Part shown: positions 8,287-18,600 of the stretch, piece by piece | How positions within the stretch are numbered: position 1 is the first letter of the stretch | Layout: each line of letters starts with the position of its first letter | Assembly (NCBI RefSeq): GCF_042657185.1 | Contig: NZ_JBHSNN010000059.1 | DNA length: 64,000 nucleotides | Origin: Ureibacillus thermophilus | GTDB taxonomy: Bacteria; Bacillota; Bacilli; Bacillales_A; Planococcaceae | Strand: one strand, 5' to 3' | Notes under the pieces: generated by a model | What the model was told of the DNA's origin: nothing | Database searches by the model: none | What the model saw: only the letters and a program-made list of their open reading frames with translations | Position numbers and translations under genes: made by a program

Positions 8287-10467
8287 TTAATTTGCGCTAA
8301 CTACGCCGTATTTTTGTTTTGCTTCTAGGCGACGTTTGTGTAGGATTGGTTCAGTGTAGCCATTTGGCTGTTCATAACCTTTGAAGATAAGGTCGCAAGC
8401 TGCTTGGAAACCAACAGACTCTTCAAAGTTTGGAGCCATTGGGCGATAGTTTGGATCTGCTTCATTTTGCTTATCCACCACTACAGCCATGCGTTTTAAT
8501 GTTTCATACACTTGCTCTTTTGTTACAATGCCATGGTGCAACCAGTTGGCGATATGTTGGCTGGAAATACGAAGCGTTGCACGGTCTTCCATTAAGCCGA
8601 TATTGTTAATGTCTGGCACTTTTGAGCATCCAACGCCTTGTTCAACCCAGCGAATTACGTAACCTAAAATTCCTTGGCAGTTGTTGTCCAACTCTTCTTG
8701 AATTTCTTCTGGGCTCCAGTTTGGATTTTTCTCTACAGGAATTTGAAGAATAGCATCTTGTAAATCTTCAAAATCTGTGATGCCTTTTTGCACTTCTTTT
8801 ACATCGACTAAATGATAGTGGATGGAGTGCAATGTAGCAGCTGTTGGAGATGGTACCCAAGCTGTATTGGCACCAGCTTTTGGATGAGCGATTTTTTGCT
8901 CAAGCATAGCTGCCATTAAGTCAGGCATTGCCCACATTCCTTTACCAATTTGTGCATGGCCTTGCAAGCCGCATTGTAATCCGACAAATACATTTGATTT
9001 TTCGTATGCATTTAACCAAACAGAAGATTTCATTTCGTTTTTGCGAATCATTGGTCCAGCTTCCATGGATGTATGGATTTCATCCCCAGTTCTGTCTAGG
9101 AATCCTGTATTGATGAAGATAATGCGTTCTTTTACTTCTTTAATGCAGTTTTTCAAGTTCAATGTTGTGCGACGTTCTTCATCCATTACGCCCACTTTCA
9201 ATGTGTAGCGTTCAAGGCCTAGCAAATCTTCAATACGGCCAAACAATTTATTTGTGAAAGCCACTTCTTTTGAGCCGTGCATTTTTGGTTTTACAATGTA
9301 AATTGAACCTTTTTTGGAGTTTTTATATTTCGATTTTCCAATCACATCAAGTTTCGCAATTAAGCTTGTAATCACGCCATCCATAATTCCTTCTGGGATT
9401 TCTTCGCCGTTTTTGTCTAAGATGGCATTTGTTGTCATTAAGTGTCCTACGTTGCGGACAAACATCAATGAACGGCCAGGTAATGTAAATTCATTACCAT
9501 TTAAATCTTTATATGTGCGGTCAGGATTTAAAGTACGAGTCAAAGTTTTTGAACCTTTTTCGAAAGTCGCAGATAAATCCCCACGAACTAATCCTAGCCA
9601 GTTGCTGTAAACAAGCACTTTATCTTCTGCATCCACAGCGGCAACAGAGTCTTCACAGTCCATGATCGTTGTCACAGCAGCTTCTAAAATGATGTCTTTA
9701 ATGCCGGCAGGGTCGTCTTTGCCCACTGGATGATTGCGGTCGATTTGAATTTCAATATGCAAGTCATTGTTTTTCAATAAAACAACCGAAGGATCTTCTG
9801 GAGAACCTGTATAACCTGCTGCTTTTGACTCATCTACAAGGCTAGTTTTGTTGCCGTTTGCAAGTGTCACAACTAATTTTCCATCTTCAATCGCATATTT
9901 TATAGCATCAAGATGAGATGCATCTTTTAATGGAACTGCCTGATCTAAAAATTTCTTGGAGTATTCAATTACCTTTTGACCGCGAACTGGGTTGTAGCTA
10001 GTGCCTTTTTCAGCGCCGTCTTCTTCGCTGATGGCATCTGTTCCATATAATGCATCGTAAAGGCTTCCCCAACGAGCATTGGCAGCGTTTAATGCATAAC
10101 GGCCATTGCTTACTGGCACTACTAATTGAGGGCCAGCTTGAACTGCCACTTCATCATCCACATTTTCTGTTGTCACTTCAAAGTCTTCTACTTGTGGCTC
10201 AATATAGCCGATCTCTTGTAAGAATGCTTTATATTTATCAAAGTCAAAATTATCCCGGTTTTCTCTATGCCAATTATGGATTGTTTCTTCCAACTCTCTG
10301 CGTTTTTCAAGAAGCTCCTTGTTTTCAGGTGTTAAATCATGAATGATTTGATCAAATCCTGCCCAGAACGCGTCTTGATTCACTTCTGCTTCAGGCAAGA
10401 CTTCGTTTACAAAATCATACAATATTTTCGCTACTTGCAAATTCCCTACTTGAACATAATTCGCCAT
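8287..10467 (-). CDS. glcB: Malate synthase G
   Basis: It condenses glyoxylate with acetyl-CoA to malate. The 726-residue length is that of the G isoform (about 720-730), much longer than the AceB type. Recognisable segments are ILEAAVTTIMDCEDSVAAVD, the NTGFLDRTGDEIHTSMEAGP block with the catalytic acidic residue, and GLQGHAQIGKGMWAMPDLM. The ATG at 10467 follows AAGGGGGATGCGGTAT. The open frame extends to 10569 but lacks support there. No isocitrate lyase or glycolate oxidase gene is near, so it may serve glyoxylate arising elsewhere. It interrupts the usual tuf to rpsJ adjacency. Confidence 0.95.
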   Translation of the reverse strand: MANYVQVGNLQVAKILYDFVNEVLPEAEVNQDAFWAGFDQIIHDLTPENKELLEKRRELEETIHNWHRENRDNFDFDKYKAFLQEIGYIEPQVEDFEVTTENVDDEVAVQAGPQLVVPVSNGRYALNAANARWGSLYDALYGTDAISEEDGAEKGTSYNPVRGQKVIEYSKKFLDQAVPLKDASHLDAIKYAIEDGKLVVTLANGNKTSLVDESKAAGYTGSPEDPSVVLLKNNDLHIEIQIDRNHPVGKDDPAGIKDIILEAAVTTIMDCEDSVAAVDAEDKVLVYSNWLGLVRGDLSATFEKGSKTLTRTLNPDRTYKDLNGNEFTLPGRSLMFVRNVGHLMTTNAILDKNGEEIPEGIMDGVITSLIAKLDVIGKSKYKNSKKGSIYIVKPKMHGSKEVAFTNKLFGRIEDLLGLERYTLKVGVMDEERRTTLNLKNCIKEVKERIIFINTGFLDRTGDEIHTSMEAGPMIRKNEMKSSVWLNAYEKSNVFVGLQCGLQGHAQIGKGMWAMPDLMAAMLEQKIAHPKAGANTAWVPSPTAATLHSIHYHLVDVKEVQKGITDFEDLQDAILQIPVEKNPNWSPEEIQEELDNNCQGILGYVIRWVEQGVGCSKVPDINNIGLMEDRATLRISSQHIANWLHHGIVTKEQVYETLKRMAVVVDKQNEADPNYRPMAPNFEESVGFQAACDLIFKGYEQPNGYTEPILHKRRLEAKQKYGVVSAN

Positions 10468-10533
10468 ATACCGCATCCCCCTTGCGTATTTTTCCCAATT
10501 TATTTTTGAAGATATCGAAATCTTCTTAATTTC

Positions 10534-10563
10534 ATTATAATAGAAAAACTTCGTATAAATGAA
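10534..10563 (-). promoter_or_regulatory. Promoter of glcB
   Basis: On the minus strand TTCATT (10563-10558), an 18-base spacer and a perfect TATAAT (10539-10534), about 65 bases before the glcB start. Confidence 0.55.
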
Positions 10564-10604
10564 ATACATATTTTGAATAAACTATATGCCCATTATCTAT
10601 AGAA

Positions 10605-10647
10605 CCATAAAAAATAGCCATCTTGTAGAAACATCTACAAGATGGCT
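10605..10647 (-). terminator. Terminator of tuf
   Basis: On the minus strand a 13-base perfect stem, AGCCATCTTGTAG with its complement (10647-10635 and 10628-10616), followed by TATTTTTTATGG. It closes the tuf transcript. Confidence 0.9.
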
Positions 10648-10673
10648 TCAGTTGTAAGCTATTTTTTGTTCAA

Positions 10674-11861
10674 TTATTTAATGATTTCAGATACAGAACC
10701 TGCACCTACAGTACGTCCACCTTCACGGATTGAGAATTTAGTACCTTCTTCAATCGCGATTGGTGAGATCAATTCTACTGTCATTTCTACGTTATCTCCA
10801 GGCATAACCATTTCTACGCCTTCTGGTAATGTGATTACGCCAGTAACGTCTGTAGTACGGAAGTAGAATTGTGGACGGTAGTTAGAGAAGAATGGAGTAT
10901 GACGTCCACCTTCTTCTTTTGATAATACGTAAACTTGTGCTTTGAAAGCAGTGTGTGGTGTAATAGAACCTGGTTTTGCTAATACTTGACCACGTTGTAC
11001 TTCGTCACGAGAAATACCGCGAAGAAGTGCACCGATGTTGTCACCAGCTTCAGCATAGTCAAGTAATTTACGGAACATTTCGATACCAGTTACAGTTGTT
11101 TTTGTTGGCTCATCAGCAAGACCGATGATTTCTACTTCGTCACCAACTTTAAGTTGACCGCGTTCTACACGACCAGTTGCAACTGTACCACGACCAGTGA
11201 TAGAGAATACGTCTTCTACTGGCATCATGAATGGTTTATCAACTTCACGTTGTGGAGTTGGAATGTATTCGTCAACTGCATCCATTAATTCAATGATTTT
11301 TTCTTCCCATTCAGCATCTCCTTCAAGAGCTTTAAGAGCAGAACCTTTGATTACAGGAACTTCGTCGCCTGGGAAGTCATATTCTGAAAGCAAGTCGCGA
11401 ACTTCCATTTCTACTAATTCTAATAATTCTGGATCGTCTACCATATCGCATTTGTTTAAGAATACTACTAGGTATGGTACACCTACTTGGCGAGAAAGTA
11501 GGATGTGTTCACGAGTTTGTGGCATTGGACCGTCAGCAGCAGATACTACTAGAATACCGCCGTCCATTTGAGCTGCACCAGTGATCATGTTTTTAACGTA
11601 GTCAGCGTGTCCTGGGCAGTCTACGTGTGCATAGTGGCGTTTTTCAGTTTCATATTCAACGTGAGAAGTGTTGATTGTGATACCGCGTTCTTTTTCTTCT
11701 GGCGCGTTATCGATTTGGTCGTAAGATTTAGCTTCACCACCGATGCGTTTTGCAAGAACTGTAGCGATAGCAGCTGTTAAAGTAGTTTTACCGTGGTCAA
11801 CGTGACCGATTGTACCAATGTTAACGTGTGGTTTTGAACGATCGAATTTTTCTTTAGCCAT
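10674..11861 (-). CDS. tuf: Elongation factor Tu
   Basis: EF-Tu delivers aminoacyl-tRNA to the ribosomal A site in a GTP-dependent way. The 395 residues are the standard length. GHVDHGKTT (G1), DCPGHADYV (G3), NKCDM (G4) and GSALKAL (G5) are present. Domains 2 and 3 follow from about residue 205 and residue 300. AGGAGGC precedes the ATG. A good promoter between fusA and tuf suggests it is also transcribed alone, as in Bacillus. Confidence 0.98.
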   Translation of the reverse strand: MAKEKFDRSKPHVNIGTIGHVDHGKTTLTAAIATVLAKRIGGEAKSYDQIDNAPEEKERGITINTSHVEYETEKRHYAHVDCPGHADYVKNMITGAAQMDGGILVVSAADGPMPQTREHILLSRQVGVPYLVVFLNKCDMVDDPELLELVEMEVRDLLSEYDFPGDEVPVIKGSALKALEGDAEWEEKIIELMDAVDEYIPTPQREVDKPFMMPVEDVFSITGRGTVATGRVERGQLKVGDEVEIIGLADEPTKTTVTGIEMFRKLLDYAEAGDNIGALLRGISRDEVQRGQVLAKPGSITPHTAFKAQVYVLSKEEGGRHTPFFSNYRPQFYFRTTDVTGVITLPEGVEMVMPGDNVEMTVELISPIAIEEGTKFSIREGGRTVGAGSVSEIIK

Positions 11862-11957
11862 TAGAGAAAGCCTCCTATTTCTTATATTTTTTTATTTATT
11901 ATTACAACTGCTGACAAGAAAGAATTTCCTTGTCATACAATCATAGCTTACAAATTA

Positions 11958-11986
11958 TTTATACTTGATACAAGGTGAGATTTCAA
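11958..11986 (-). promoter_or_regulatory. Promoter of tuf
   Basis: On the minus strand TTGAAA (11986-11981), a 17-base spacer and TATAAA (11963-11958), just after the fusA stop. It gives tuf its own transcript with a leader of about 90 bases that contains a TGACAAG/CTTGTCA hairpin near 11912-11935. Confidence 0.7.
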
Positions 11987-11989
11987 TTA

Positions 11990-14065
11990 TTATTCACCTT
12001 TATTTTTTTTGATAATTTCTTCTGCAATGGATTTTGGTACTTCTTCATAATGGTCAAATACCATTGAGAATACACCGCGTCCTTGAGTTGCAGAACGAAG
12101 TGTTGTTGCATAACCAAACATTTCAGCAAGTGGAACCATTGCACGAACTACTTGTGCATTACCGCGAGCTTCCATACCTTCAACGCGACCGCGGCGAGCA
12201 GTTACGTGACCCATAATATCTCCTAGATATTCTTCAGGTACTACAACTTCCACTTTCATGATTGGTTCAAGCAATACAGGATCACATTTTGAAGCTGCAT
12301 TTTTCAATGCCATAGATGCAGCGATTTTGAACGCCATTTCACTGGAGTCCACATCATGGTATGAACCATCGAATAATTTTGCTTTAATGTCGATAATTGG
12401 GTAACCAGCAATAACACCATTTTGCATAGCGTCTTTTAATCCTGCTTCAACAGCTGGAATATATTCGCGTGGAACTACCCCACCGACAATAGCATTTTCG
12501 AATTCGAAGCCTTTTCCTTCTTCGTTTGGTGAGAACTCGATCCATACGTGACCATATTGACCGCGACCACCAGATTGGCGAACGAATTTACCTTCAACTT
12601 GAGCAGTCTTGCGGAATGTTTCACGATATGAAACTTGAGGAGCACCAACGTTCGCTTCTACTTTGAATTCGCGTTTTAGACGGTCAACGATGATATCAAG
12701 GTGAAGCTCACCCATACCTGAGATGATTGTTTGACCTGTTTCTTGGTCTGTATGCGCACGGAATGTTGGGTCTTCTTCTTGAAGTTTTCCAAGCGCTGTA
12801 CTCATTTTATCTTGGTCTGCTTTTGATTTTGGTTCAATAGCAACTGAGATAACTGGTTCTGGGAATTCCATTGATTCTAAGATAACAGGATGCTTGTCGT
12901 CACATAATGTGTCGCCAGTTACTGTATCTTTTAAACCAACTGCTGCAGCAATATCTCCTGCAAATACTTTTGTAATTTCTTCACGGTGATTTGCGTGCAT
13001 TTGAAGGAGACGTCCAATACGTTCACGTTTATTTTTTGTAGAGTTTAGAACGTATGAACCAGAATCTAATACACCTGAGTATACACGGAAGAATGTTAAC
13101 TTACCAACATATGGGTCAGTCATAACTTTGAACGCTAATGCTGAGAATGGTTCATCATCGCTTGCATGGCGTTCTACTTCTTCTCCATCAGGTGTTGTTC
13201 CTTTAATTGCAGGAATATCAATAGGTGATGGTAGGTAATCAACTACTGCATCAAGCATTAATTGAACACCTTTGTTTTTGAACGCACTACCGCATAGAAC
13301 TGGATAGAATTCTACTGCGATTGTCGCTTTACGAATAGCCGCTTTTAACTCTTCAACAGTGATTTCTTCACCAGCGAAGTATTTTTCCATTAATTCTTCG
13401 TCTAGTTCAGCAACTGCTTCAATAAGTTTTTCGCGGTATTCTTCAGCTTGTGCTTTGTATTCTTCTGGAATTTCACCTTGTTCAATTTCAGTACCAAGGT
13501 CGTTTTTATAGAAAGTAGCTTTCATTTCAACTAAATCGATGATACCATTGAATGTATCTTCAGCACCGATTGGTAGTTGAACAGGATGTGCGTTTGCTTG
13601 TAGGCGATCACGAAGCGTACTTACTGAATACAAGAAATCGGCACCGATTTTATCCATTTTGTTTACAAATACGATACGTGGAACACCGTATGTTGTAGCT
13701 TGGCGCCATACTGTTTCAGTTTGTGGCTCAACGCCGGATTGGGCATCAAGTACTGTAACTGCACCATCAAGTACGCGCAAAGAACGTTCAACTTCTACAG
13801 TGAAGTCTACGTGTCCTGGTGTGTCGATGATGTTAATGCGATGACCTTTCCACTGAGCTGTTGTCGCAGCAGAAGTGATTGTAATACCACGTTCTTGCTC
13901 TTGCTCCATCCAGTCCATTTGAGAGGCACCTTCGTGAGTTTCACCAATTTTGTGAATCTTACCAGTGTAATAAAGGATCCGCTCAGTTGTTGTTGTTTTA
14001 CCAGCATCAATATGAGCCATAATCCCAATATTACGTGTATTCTCTAGGGAGAATTCGCGTTTCAT
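11990..14065 (-). CDS. fusA: Elongation factor G
   Basis: EF-G is the GTPase that drives translocation and, with RRF, ribosome recycling. The 691-residue product (family about 692) has AHIDAGKTTTTERIL (G1), DTPGHVDFT (G3) and NKMDKIGADF (G4). The domain II-V order is normal, ending in GHVTARRGRVEGME in domain V. AAGGAGACAATTCCCT precedes the ATG. Third gene of the str operon. A strong hairpin separates it from rpsG. Confidence 0.98.
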   Translation of the reverse strand: MKREFSLENTRNIGIMAHIDAGKTTTTERILYYTGKIHKIGETHEGASQMDWMEQEQERGITITSAATTAQWKGHRINIIDTPGHVDFTVEVERSLRVLDGAVTVLDAQSGVEPQTETVWRQATTYGVPRIVFVNKMDKIGADFLYSVSTLRDRLQANAHPVQLPIGAEDTFNGIIDLVEMKATFYKNDLGTEIEQGEIPEEYKAQAEEYREKLIEAVAELDEELMEKYFAGEEITVEELKAAIRKATIAVEFYPVLCGSAFKNKGVQLMLDAVVDYLPSPIDIPAIKGTTPDGEEVERHASDDEPFSALAFKVMTDPYVGKLTFFRVYSGVLDSGSYVLNSTKNKRERIGRLLQMHANHREEITKVFAGDIAAAVGLKDTVTGDTLCDDKHPVILESMEFPEPVISVAIEPKSKADQDKMSTALGKLQEEDPTFRAHTDQETGQTIISGMGELHLDIIVDRLKREFKVEANVGAPQVSYRETFRKTAQVEGKFVRQSGGRGQYGHVWIEFSPNEEGKGFEFENAIVGGVVPREYIPAVEAGLKDAMQNGVIAGYPIIDIKAKLFDGSYHDVDSSEMAFKIAASMALKNAASKCDPVLLEPIMKVEVVVPEEYLGDIMGHVTARRGRVEGMEARGNAQVVRAMVPLAEMFGYATTLRSATQGRGVFSMVFDHYEEVPKSIAEEIIKKNKGE

Positions 14066-14113
14066 AGGGAATTGTCTCCTTCCATATTGGGTTTAGACTA
14101 AATATGTTATATT

Positions 14114-14150
14114 TAAATTTTGTACTAGCATAGAGCTAGTACAAAATTTA
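14114..14150. repeat. Perfect 16-bp inverted repeat between rpsG and fusA
   Basis: Arms at 14114-14129 and 14135-14150 are fully complementary around a five-base loop. The stem begins two bases after the rpsG stop. No run of U follows on the minus strand (only AAATTTAAATA), so it is more likely an RNA processing, stability or weak attenuation element than a full terminator. Confidence 0.7.
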
Positions 14151-14152
14151 GA

Positions 14153-14623
14153 TTACCAACGATAGTGTGCAAATGCTTTGTTTGCTTCTGCCATTTTGTG
14201 CATGTCTTCGCGTTTTTTCACTGCAGCACCAGTATTGTTTGCAGCATCTAAAATTTCATTCGCTAAACGCTCTTCCATTGTTTTTTCACCGCGAAGGCGC
14301 GCATAGTTTACTAAATAGCGAAGACCTAAAGTAATACGACGGTCTGGACGAACTTCAACCGGTACTTGATAGTTAGAACCACCAACACGGCGAGCACGTA
14401 CCTCAAGAACTGGCATTACGTTGTTTAATGCTTCCTCGAACACTTCAAGAGGTTCTCTACCAGTACGTTCTCTTACGATATCAAACGCACCGTAAAGAAT
14501 TCTTTGTGCAGTACCTTTCTTACCATCGATCATGATTTTATTGATTAAGCGTGTTACTAATTTTGAATTGTAAATTGGGTCAGGTAACACGTCGCGTTTT
14601 GGAACTGGACCTTTACGTGGCAT
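14153..14623 (-). CDS. rpsG: 30S ribosomal protein S7
   Basis: S7 nucleates assembly of the 30S head and contacts the E-site tRNA. The product is 156 residues, the usual length, starting MPRKGPVPKRDVLPDP. The ATG at 14623 has GAAAGGAGGAAAAC upstream. An in-frame upstream codon at 14641 is not supported. The conserved GGSNYQVPVEVRPDRR segment is visible. Second r-protein gene of the str operon. Confidence 0.97.
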   Translation of the reverse strand: MPRKGPVPKRDVLPDPIYNSKLVTRLINKIMIDGKKGTAQRILYGAFDIVRERTGREPLEVFEEALNNVMPVLEVRARRVGGSNYQVPVEVRPDRRITLGLRYLVNYARLRGEKTMEERLANEILDAANNTGAAVKKREDMHKMAEANKAFAHYRW

Positions 14624-14660
14624 GTGTTTTCCTCCTTTCACAATCGTGATTTATTTATTA

Positions 14661-15080
14661 TTATTTTTTCTCTTTTGGTTTTTTCGTACCGTATAAAGAG
14701 CGAGATTGTTTACGATCTGTTACACCTGCAGTATCAAGAGCACCACGAATGATGTGATAACGTACCCCTGGTAAGTCTTTTACACGTCCACCACGGATTA
14801 ATACAACACTGTGTTCTTGTAAGTTATGGCCTTCACCAGGAATGTAAGCTGTAACTTCGATTTGGTTAGTTAAGCGAACACGAGCGTATTTACGTAACGC
14901 AGAGTTTGGTTTTTTAGGTGTCATTGTACCAACACGTGTACATACTCCGCGTTTTTGTGGTGAATTAACGTTAGTCAAAGATTTTTTAAAGCTGTTGTAA
15001 CCTTTGTTTAACGCAGGTGATTTTGATTTAGTAATTTTAGATTTACGAGGCTTACGTACCAATTGGTTAATTGTAGGCAT
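14661..15080 (-). CDS. rpsL: 30S ribosomal protein S12
   Basis: S12 lies at the decoding site and controls fidelity. The 139-residue protein contains TPKKPNSALRK and GRVKDLPGVRYHIIRG, the two loops where streptomycin-resistance changes occur. The lysines there look wild type. The start has GGGAGGAAAAACAG upstream. It is co-transcribed with ybxF upstream and rpsG-fusA downstream. Confidence 0.97.
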   Translation of the reverse strand: MPTINQLVRKPRKSKITKSKSPALNKGYNSFKKSLTNVNSPQKRGVCTRVGTMTPKKPNSALRKYARVRLTNQIEVTAYIPGEGHNLQEHSVVLIRGGRVKDLPGVRYHIIRGALDTAGVTDRKQSRSLYGTKKPKEKK

Positions 15081-15178
15081 CTGTTTTTCCTCCCTTCATT
15101 TCATCATTTTTTAATACCACATATCCAGGTGGTTCATTTTTAAGGTAAAAACAAAGCTTTTGTGTTTTTTCACAAAAA

Positions 15179-15430
15179 CTAATCCGCAGCAATCGCAACA
15201 ACTGCAGCTCCAACTTGGATTCCGCACGCTTTGCCAAGCTCTTTTCTGGATTCCACAAAAATGACTGGAATTCCATTTTCTTCTGCAAGTGCAATAACGG
15301 GTTGAGTGATCCGTTCTTCTGCATCCTGTGCAATAATAATCTCTTTAGCCCGGCCAGCTTTTATTGCTTTTACTGCCTGCTTTGTTCCTATGATTGTTTT
15401 AGTTGCCTGTTTTACTTTTTCATAAGACAT
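15179..15430 (-). CDS. L7Ae-family kink-turn-binding protein YbxF
   Basis: An 83-residue protein with the compact L7Ae/L30e fold: QATKTIIGTKQAVKAIKAGRAKEIIIAQDAEERITQPVI, then CGIQVGAAVVAIAAD. In Bacillus the equivalents YbxF and YlxQ bind kink-turn RNAs such as SAM riboswitches and are not essential. Its position at the head of the str operon, directly before rpsL and after rpoC, is the standard Bacillus location. A good promoter precedes it. Confidence 0.93.
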   Translation of the reverse strand: MSYEKVKQATKTIIGTKQAVKAIKAGRAKEIIIAQDAEERITQPVIALAEENGIPVIFVESRKELGKACGIQVGAAVVAIAAD

Positions 15431-15474
15431 TTACATATCCTCCGAAGTAGAAACAGTTGCTATCAACCCTAAGT

Positions 15475-15503
15475 ATATTATCATTATCATTTCAATTTGT
15501 CAA
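15475..15503 (-). promoter_or_regulatory. Promoter of the str operon (ybxF-rpsL-rpsG-fusA)
   Basis: On the minus strand a perfect TTGACA (15503-15498), a 17-base spacer and TAATAT (15480-15475). About 45 bases of leader precede the ybxF ATG. Confidence 0.8.
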
Positions 15504-15554
15504 TTTATTTTTATTGGATGATAAAAATTATTTCTAATAATTATTTAAGGAAAC

Positions 15555-15590
15555 CCAGTGGAGGCTTGAAGTAATTAAGCCTTCCACTGG
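15555..15590 (-). terminator. Terminator-like hairpin after rpoC
   Basis: On the minus strand CCAGTGG plus AGGCTT pair with AAGCCT plus CCACTGG around a nine-base loop, followed by GTTTCCTT. The U tract is imperfect, so read-through into the str operon is possible. Confidence 0.6.
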
Positions 15591-15619
15591 TCAAAGGAAA
15601 ATTTTAGAGGAATTGTCAA

Positions 15620-18600
15620 TTACTCAACAGAAGTTACTTTATCTTGAGCATCAACAGGCGTTTCTTTGATTTTGATTTGACGGTATCTTTGCATACCTGT
15701 ACCTGCTGGAACAAGTTTTCCTAGAATTACGTTTTCTTTGAGTCCAAGCAATGGATCTCGTTTACCTTTGATTGCTGCATCTGTTAATACGCGAGTTGTT
15801 TCTTGGAAGGATGCAGCCGATAAGAACGATTCTGTTTCAAGAGATGCTTTTGTAATACCAAGAATAACCGGACGGCAAGTTGCAGGGATTTTTCCGTTCA
15901 TAATTGCTTCTCTGTTTGCATCTGTGAATTGATGGATATCAAGAAGCGTTCCTGGAAGCAAGTCTGTATCTCCCGCTTCGATGACGCGAACTTTTCGAAG
16001 CATTTGGCGAACCATTACTTCGATGTGTTTGTCGCCGATTTCTACCCCTTGCATACGGTATACTTTTTGAACTTCTTTTAACAGATACTCTTGAACTGTT
16101 GCTACGTCTTTTACTTTCAATAATTGTTTTGGATCGATTGAACCATCTGTAAGCACTTGGCCAGGTTCCACTTCATCTCCAAGCGCCACTTTCAAGCGTG
16201 CGTTATATGGTGCTTGATATTTGCGAGTTTCAATTTCGCCGGCAACTGTAATTTCTCTTAAACCATCGCGGCTTTCTTCAATATCAGTCACCACGCCTCG
16301 GATTTCAGAAATAATCGCTTGCCCTTTTGGATTGCGAGCTTCAAAGATTTCTTGGATACGTGGAAGACCTTGCGTGATGTCGTTACCAGCAACCCCACCA
16401 GTGTGGAATGTACGCATCGTTAATTGGGTACCTGGTTCACCGATGGATTGGGCTGCAATAATACCAACTGCTTCACCCACTTCAACTTCTTCACCAGTCG
16501 CCAAGTTAATGCCGTAGCATTTTTTACATACACCATGTCTTGTATTGCATGTAAAGGCTGAACGAATTGTCACTTTTTCAATGCCAGCATCAATAATTTT
16601 ACGAGCAATATCTTGGGTGATGAGGCTGTCGCGTTCTACAAGCACTTCGCCTGTTTCAGGATGACGTACTGTTTTCTTCGCATATCGTCCAACAATACGT
16701 TCTTCCAGTGATTCAATGACTTCAGTTCCATCCATTAATGCGCCAATTGTTAATCCGCGGTCTGTACCGCAATCTTCTTCGCGGATAATCACGTCTTGGG
16801 CAACGTCCACAAGACGGCGAGTCAAATATCCAGAGTCCGCTGTTTTTAACGCTGTATCGGCAAGACCTTTACGGGCACCGTGTGTCGAAATGAAGTACTC
16901 CAATACGCTTAAACCTTCGCGGAAGGAAGATTTAATAGGGAGCTCGATGATACGACCAGCTGGGTTGGCCATCAGACCACGCATACCAGCAAGCTGAGTA
17001 AAGTTCGATGCGTTACCGCGGGCACCAGAGTCACTCATCATGAAGATTGGGTTCAATTTTGGTAATGAGTTCATTAATTTTGCTTGGATTTCATCTTTCG
17101 CCTCAGACCAGCTGGAAATCACTCGGTCATATCGTTCTTCTTCCGTAATTAAACCGCGGCGGAATTGTTGCATGACTTTATCCACTTTTTTCTGAGCTTT
17201 ATCCAAGATTTCTTTCTTTTCTGGCAATACAAGGATGTCCGCAATACTTACCGTAATACCCGCACGTGTTGAATACTTAAATCCTAAGTCTTTCAAGCGG
17301 TCAAGCATTTTGGAAGTTTCCGTAATATGGAATCGTTTGAATACTTCCGCGATAATGCTTCCCAAGAATTTTTTGCGGAAAGGTGTAATGAGCTCTTGAT
17401 CTTCGATGTATTTTTTCAATACTGCTTTCCGTTGATATTCAATTTTTTCTTTTTCAGAAAGTTGGTTGTATTCTTCAGAAGCTTCCAGTTCTTTCAACAT
17501 TTCATCGTCAATTCTCAAGTCGACGAAATATTTGTCTGGAGTCGCTACTTCCAAGTTGTAAGATGTTGGTTCGTTAATGTATGGGAAAGACTCTGGCAAA
17601 ATTTCATTAAAGATAATTTTACCTACTGTTGTAATCAAGAATTTTTTATTTTGCTCTTCCGTAAATGTTTTATTGTTTAAAGAGCTTGCTTTTACAGCAA
17701 TTCGGCTATGCAAGTGCACATTGCCGTTTTGGTAAGCGACTAACACTTCATTAGGGCTTGAGAAGATTGAGCCTTCTCCACGAGCTCCTTTACGTTCAAG
17801 CGTTAAGTAATAGTTTCCTAATACCATGTCTTGGGACGGTGTTACGACTGGCTTACCGTCTTTAGGATTCAAAATGTTTTGAGCCGCAAGCATTAAAAGA
17901 CGCGCTTCTGCTTGAGCTTCAGCTGATAACGGTACGTGTACGGCCATTTGGTCTCCGTCAAAGTCTGCGTTATAAGCTGTACATACAAGTGGATGCAAAC
18001 GAATCGCGCGACCTTCAACCAACGTTGGCTCGAATGCTTGAATACCCAATCGGTGAAGTGTTGGAGCGCGGTTTAGTAGTACTGGATGTTCTTTGATCAC
18101 ATCTTCTAATACATCCCATACTTCGTTGTGCATGCGTTCAATTTTGCGTTTTGCACTCTTAATGTTATGGGCCAAACCTCTTTCAACAAGCTCTTTCATA
18201 ACAAATGGCTTGAATAATTCAATGGCCATTTCTTTTGGCAAACCGCATTGATACATTTTTAGGTTTGGACCTACAACGATAACGGAACGGCCTGAGTAGT
18301 CAACACGTTTACCAAGCAAGTTTTGACGGAAACGACCCTGTTTACCTTTTAACATATGAGATAAAGATTTTAACGGTCGGTTACCAGGGCCTGTTACAGG
18401 GCGGCCTCTGCGTCCATTATCAATTAAGGCATCTACTGCTTCTTGCAGCATGCGTTTTTCGTTTTGAACGATGATGCTTGGAGCACCTAAATCAAGTAAC
18501 CGTTTTAGACGATTGTTCCGGTTAATTACGCGGCGATATAAATCGTTCAAGTCTGAAGTAGCAAAACGTCCACCATCAAGCTGTACCATTGGTCGAAGTT

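Noticed and set aside
15067..15333. An 88-codon minus-strand frame overlapping ybxF and ending at rpsL
   Set aside because: It runs in another frame of the ybxF gene, and its protein shows no family pattern.
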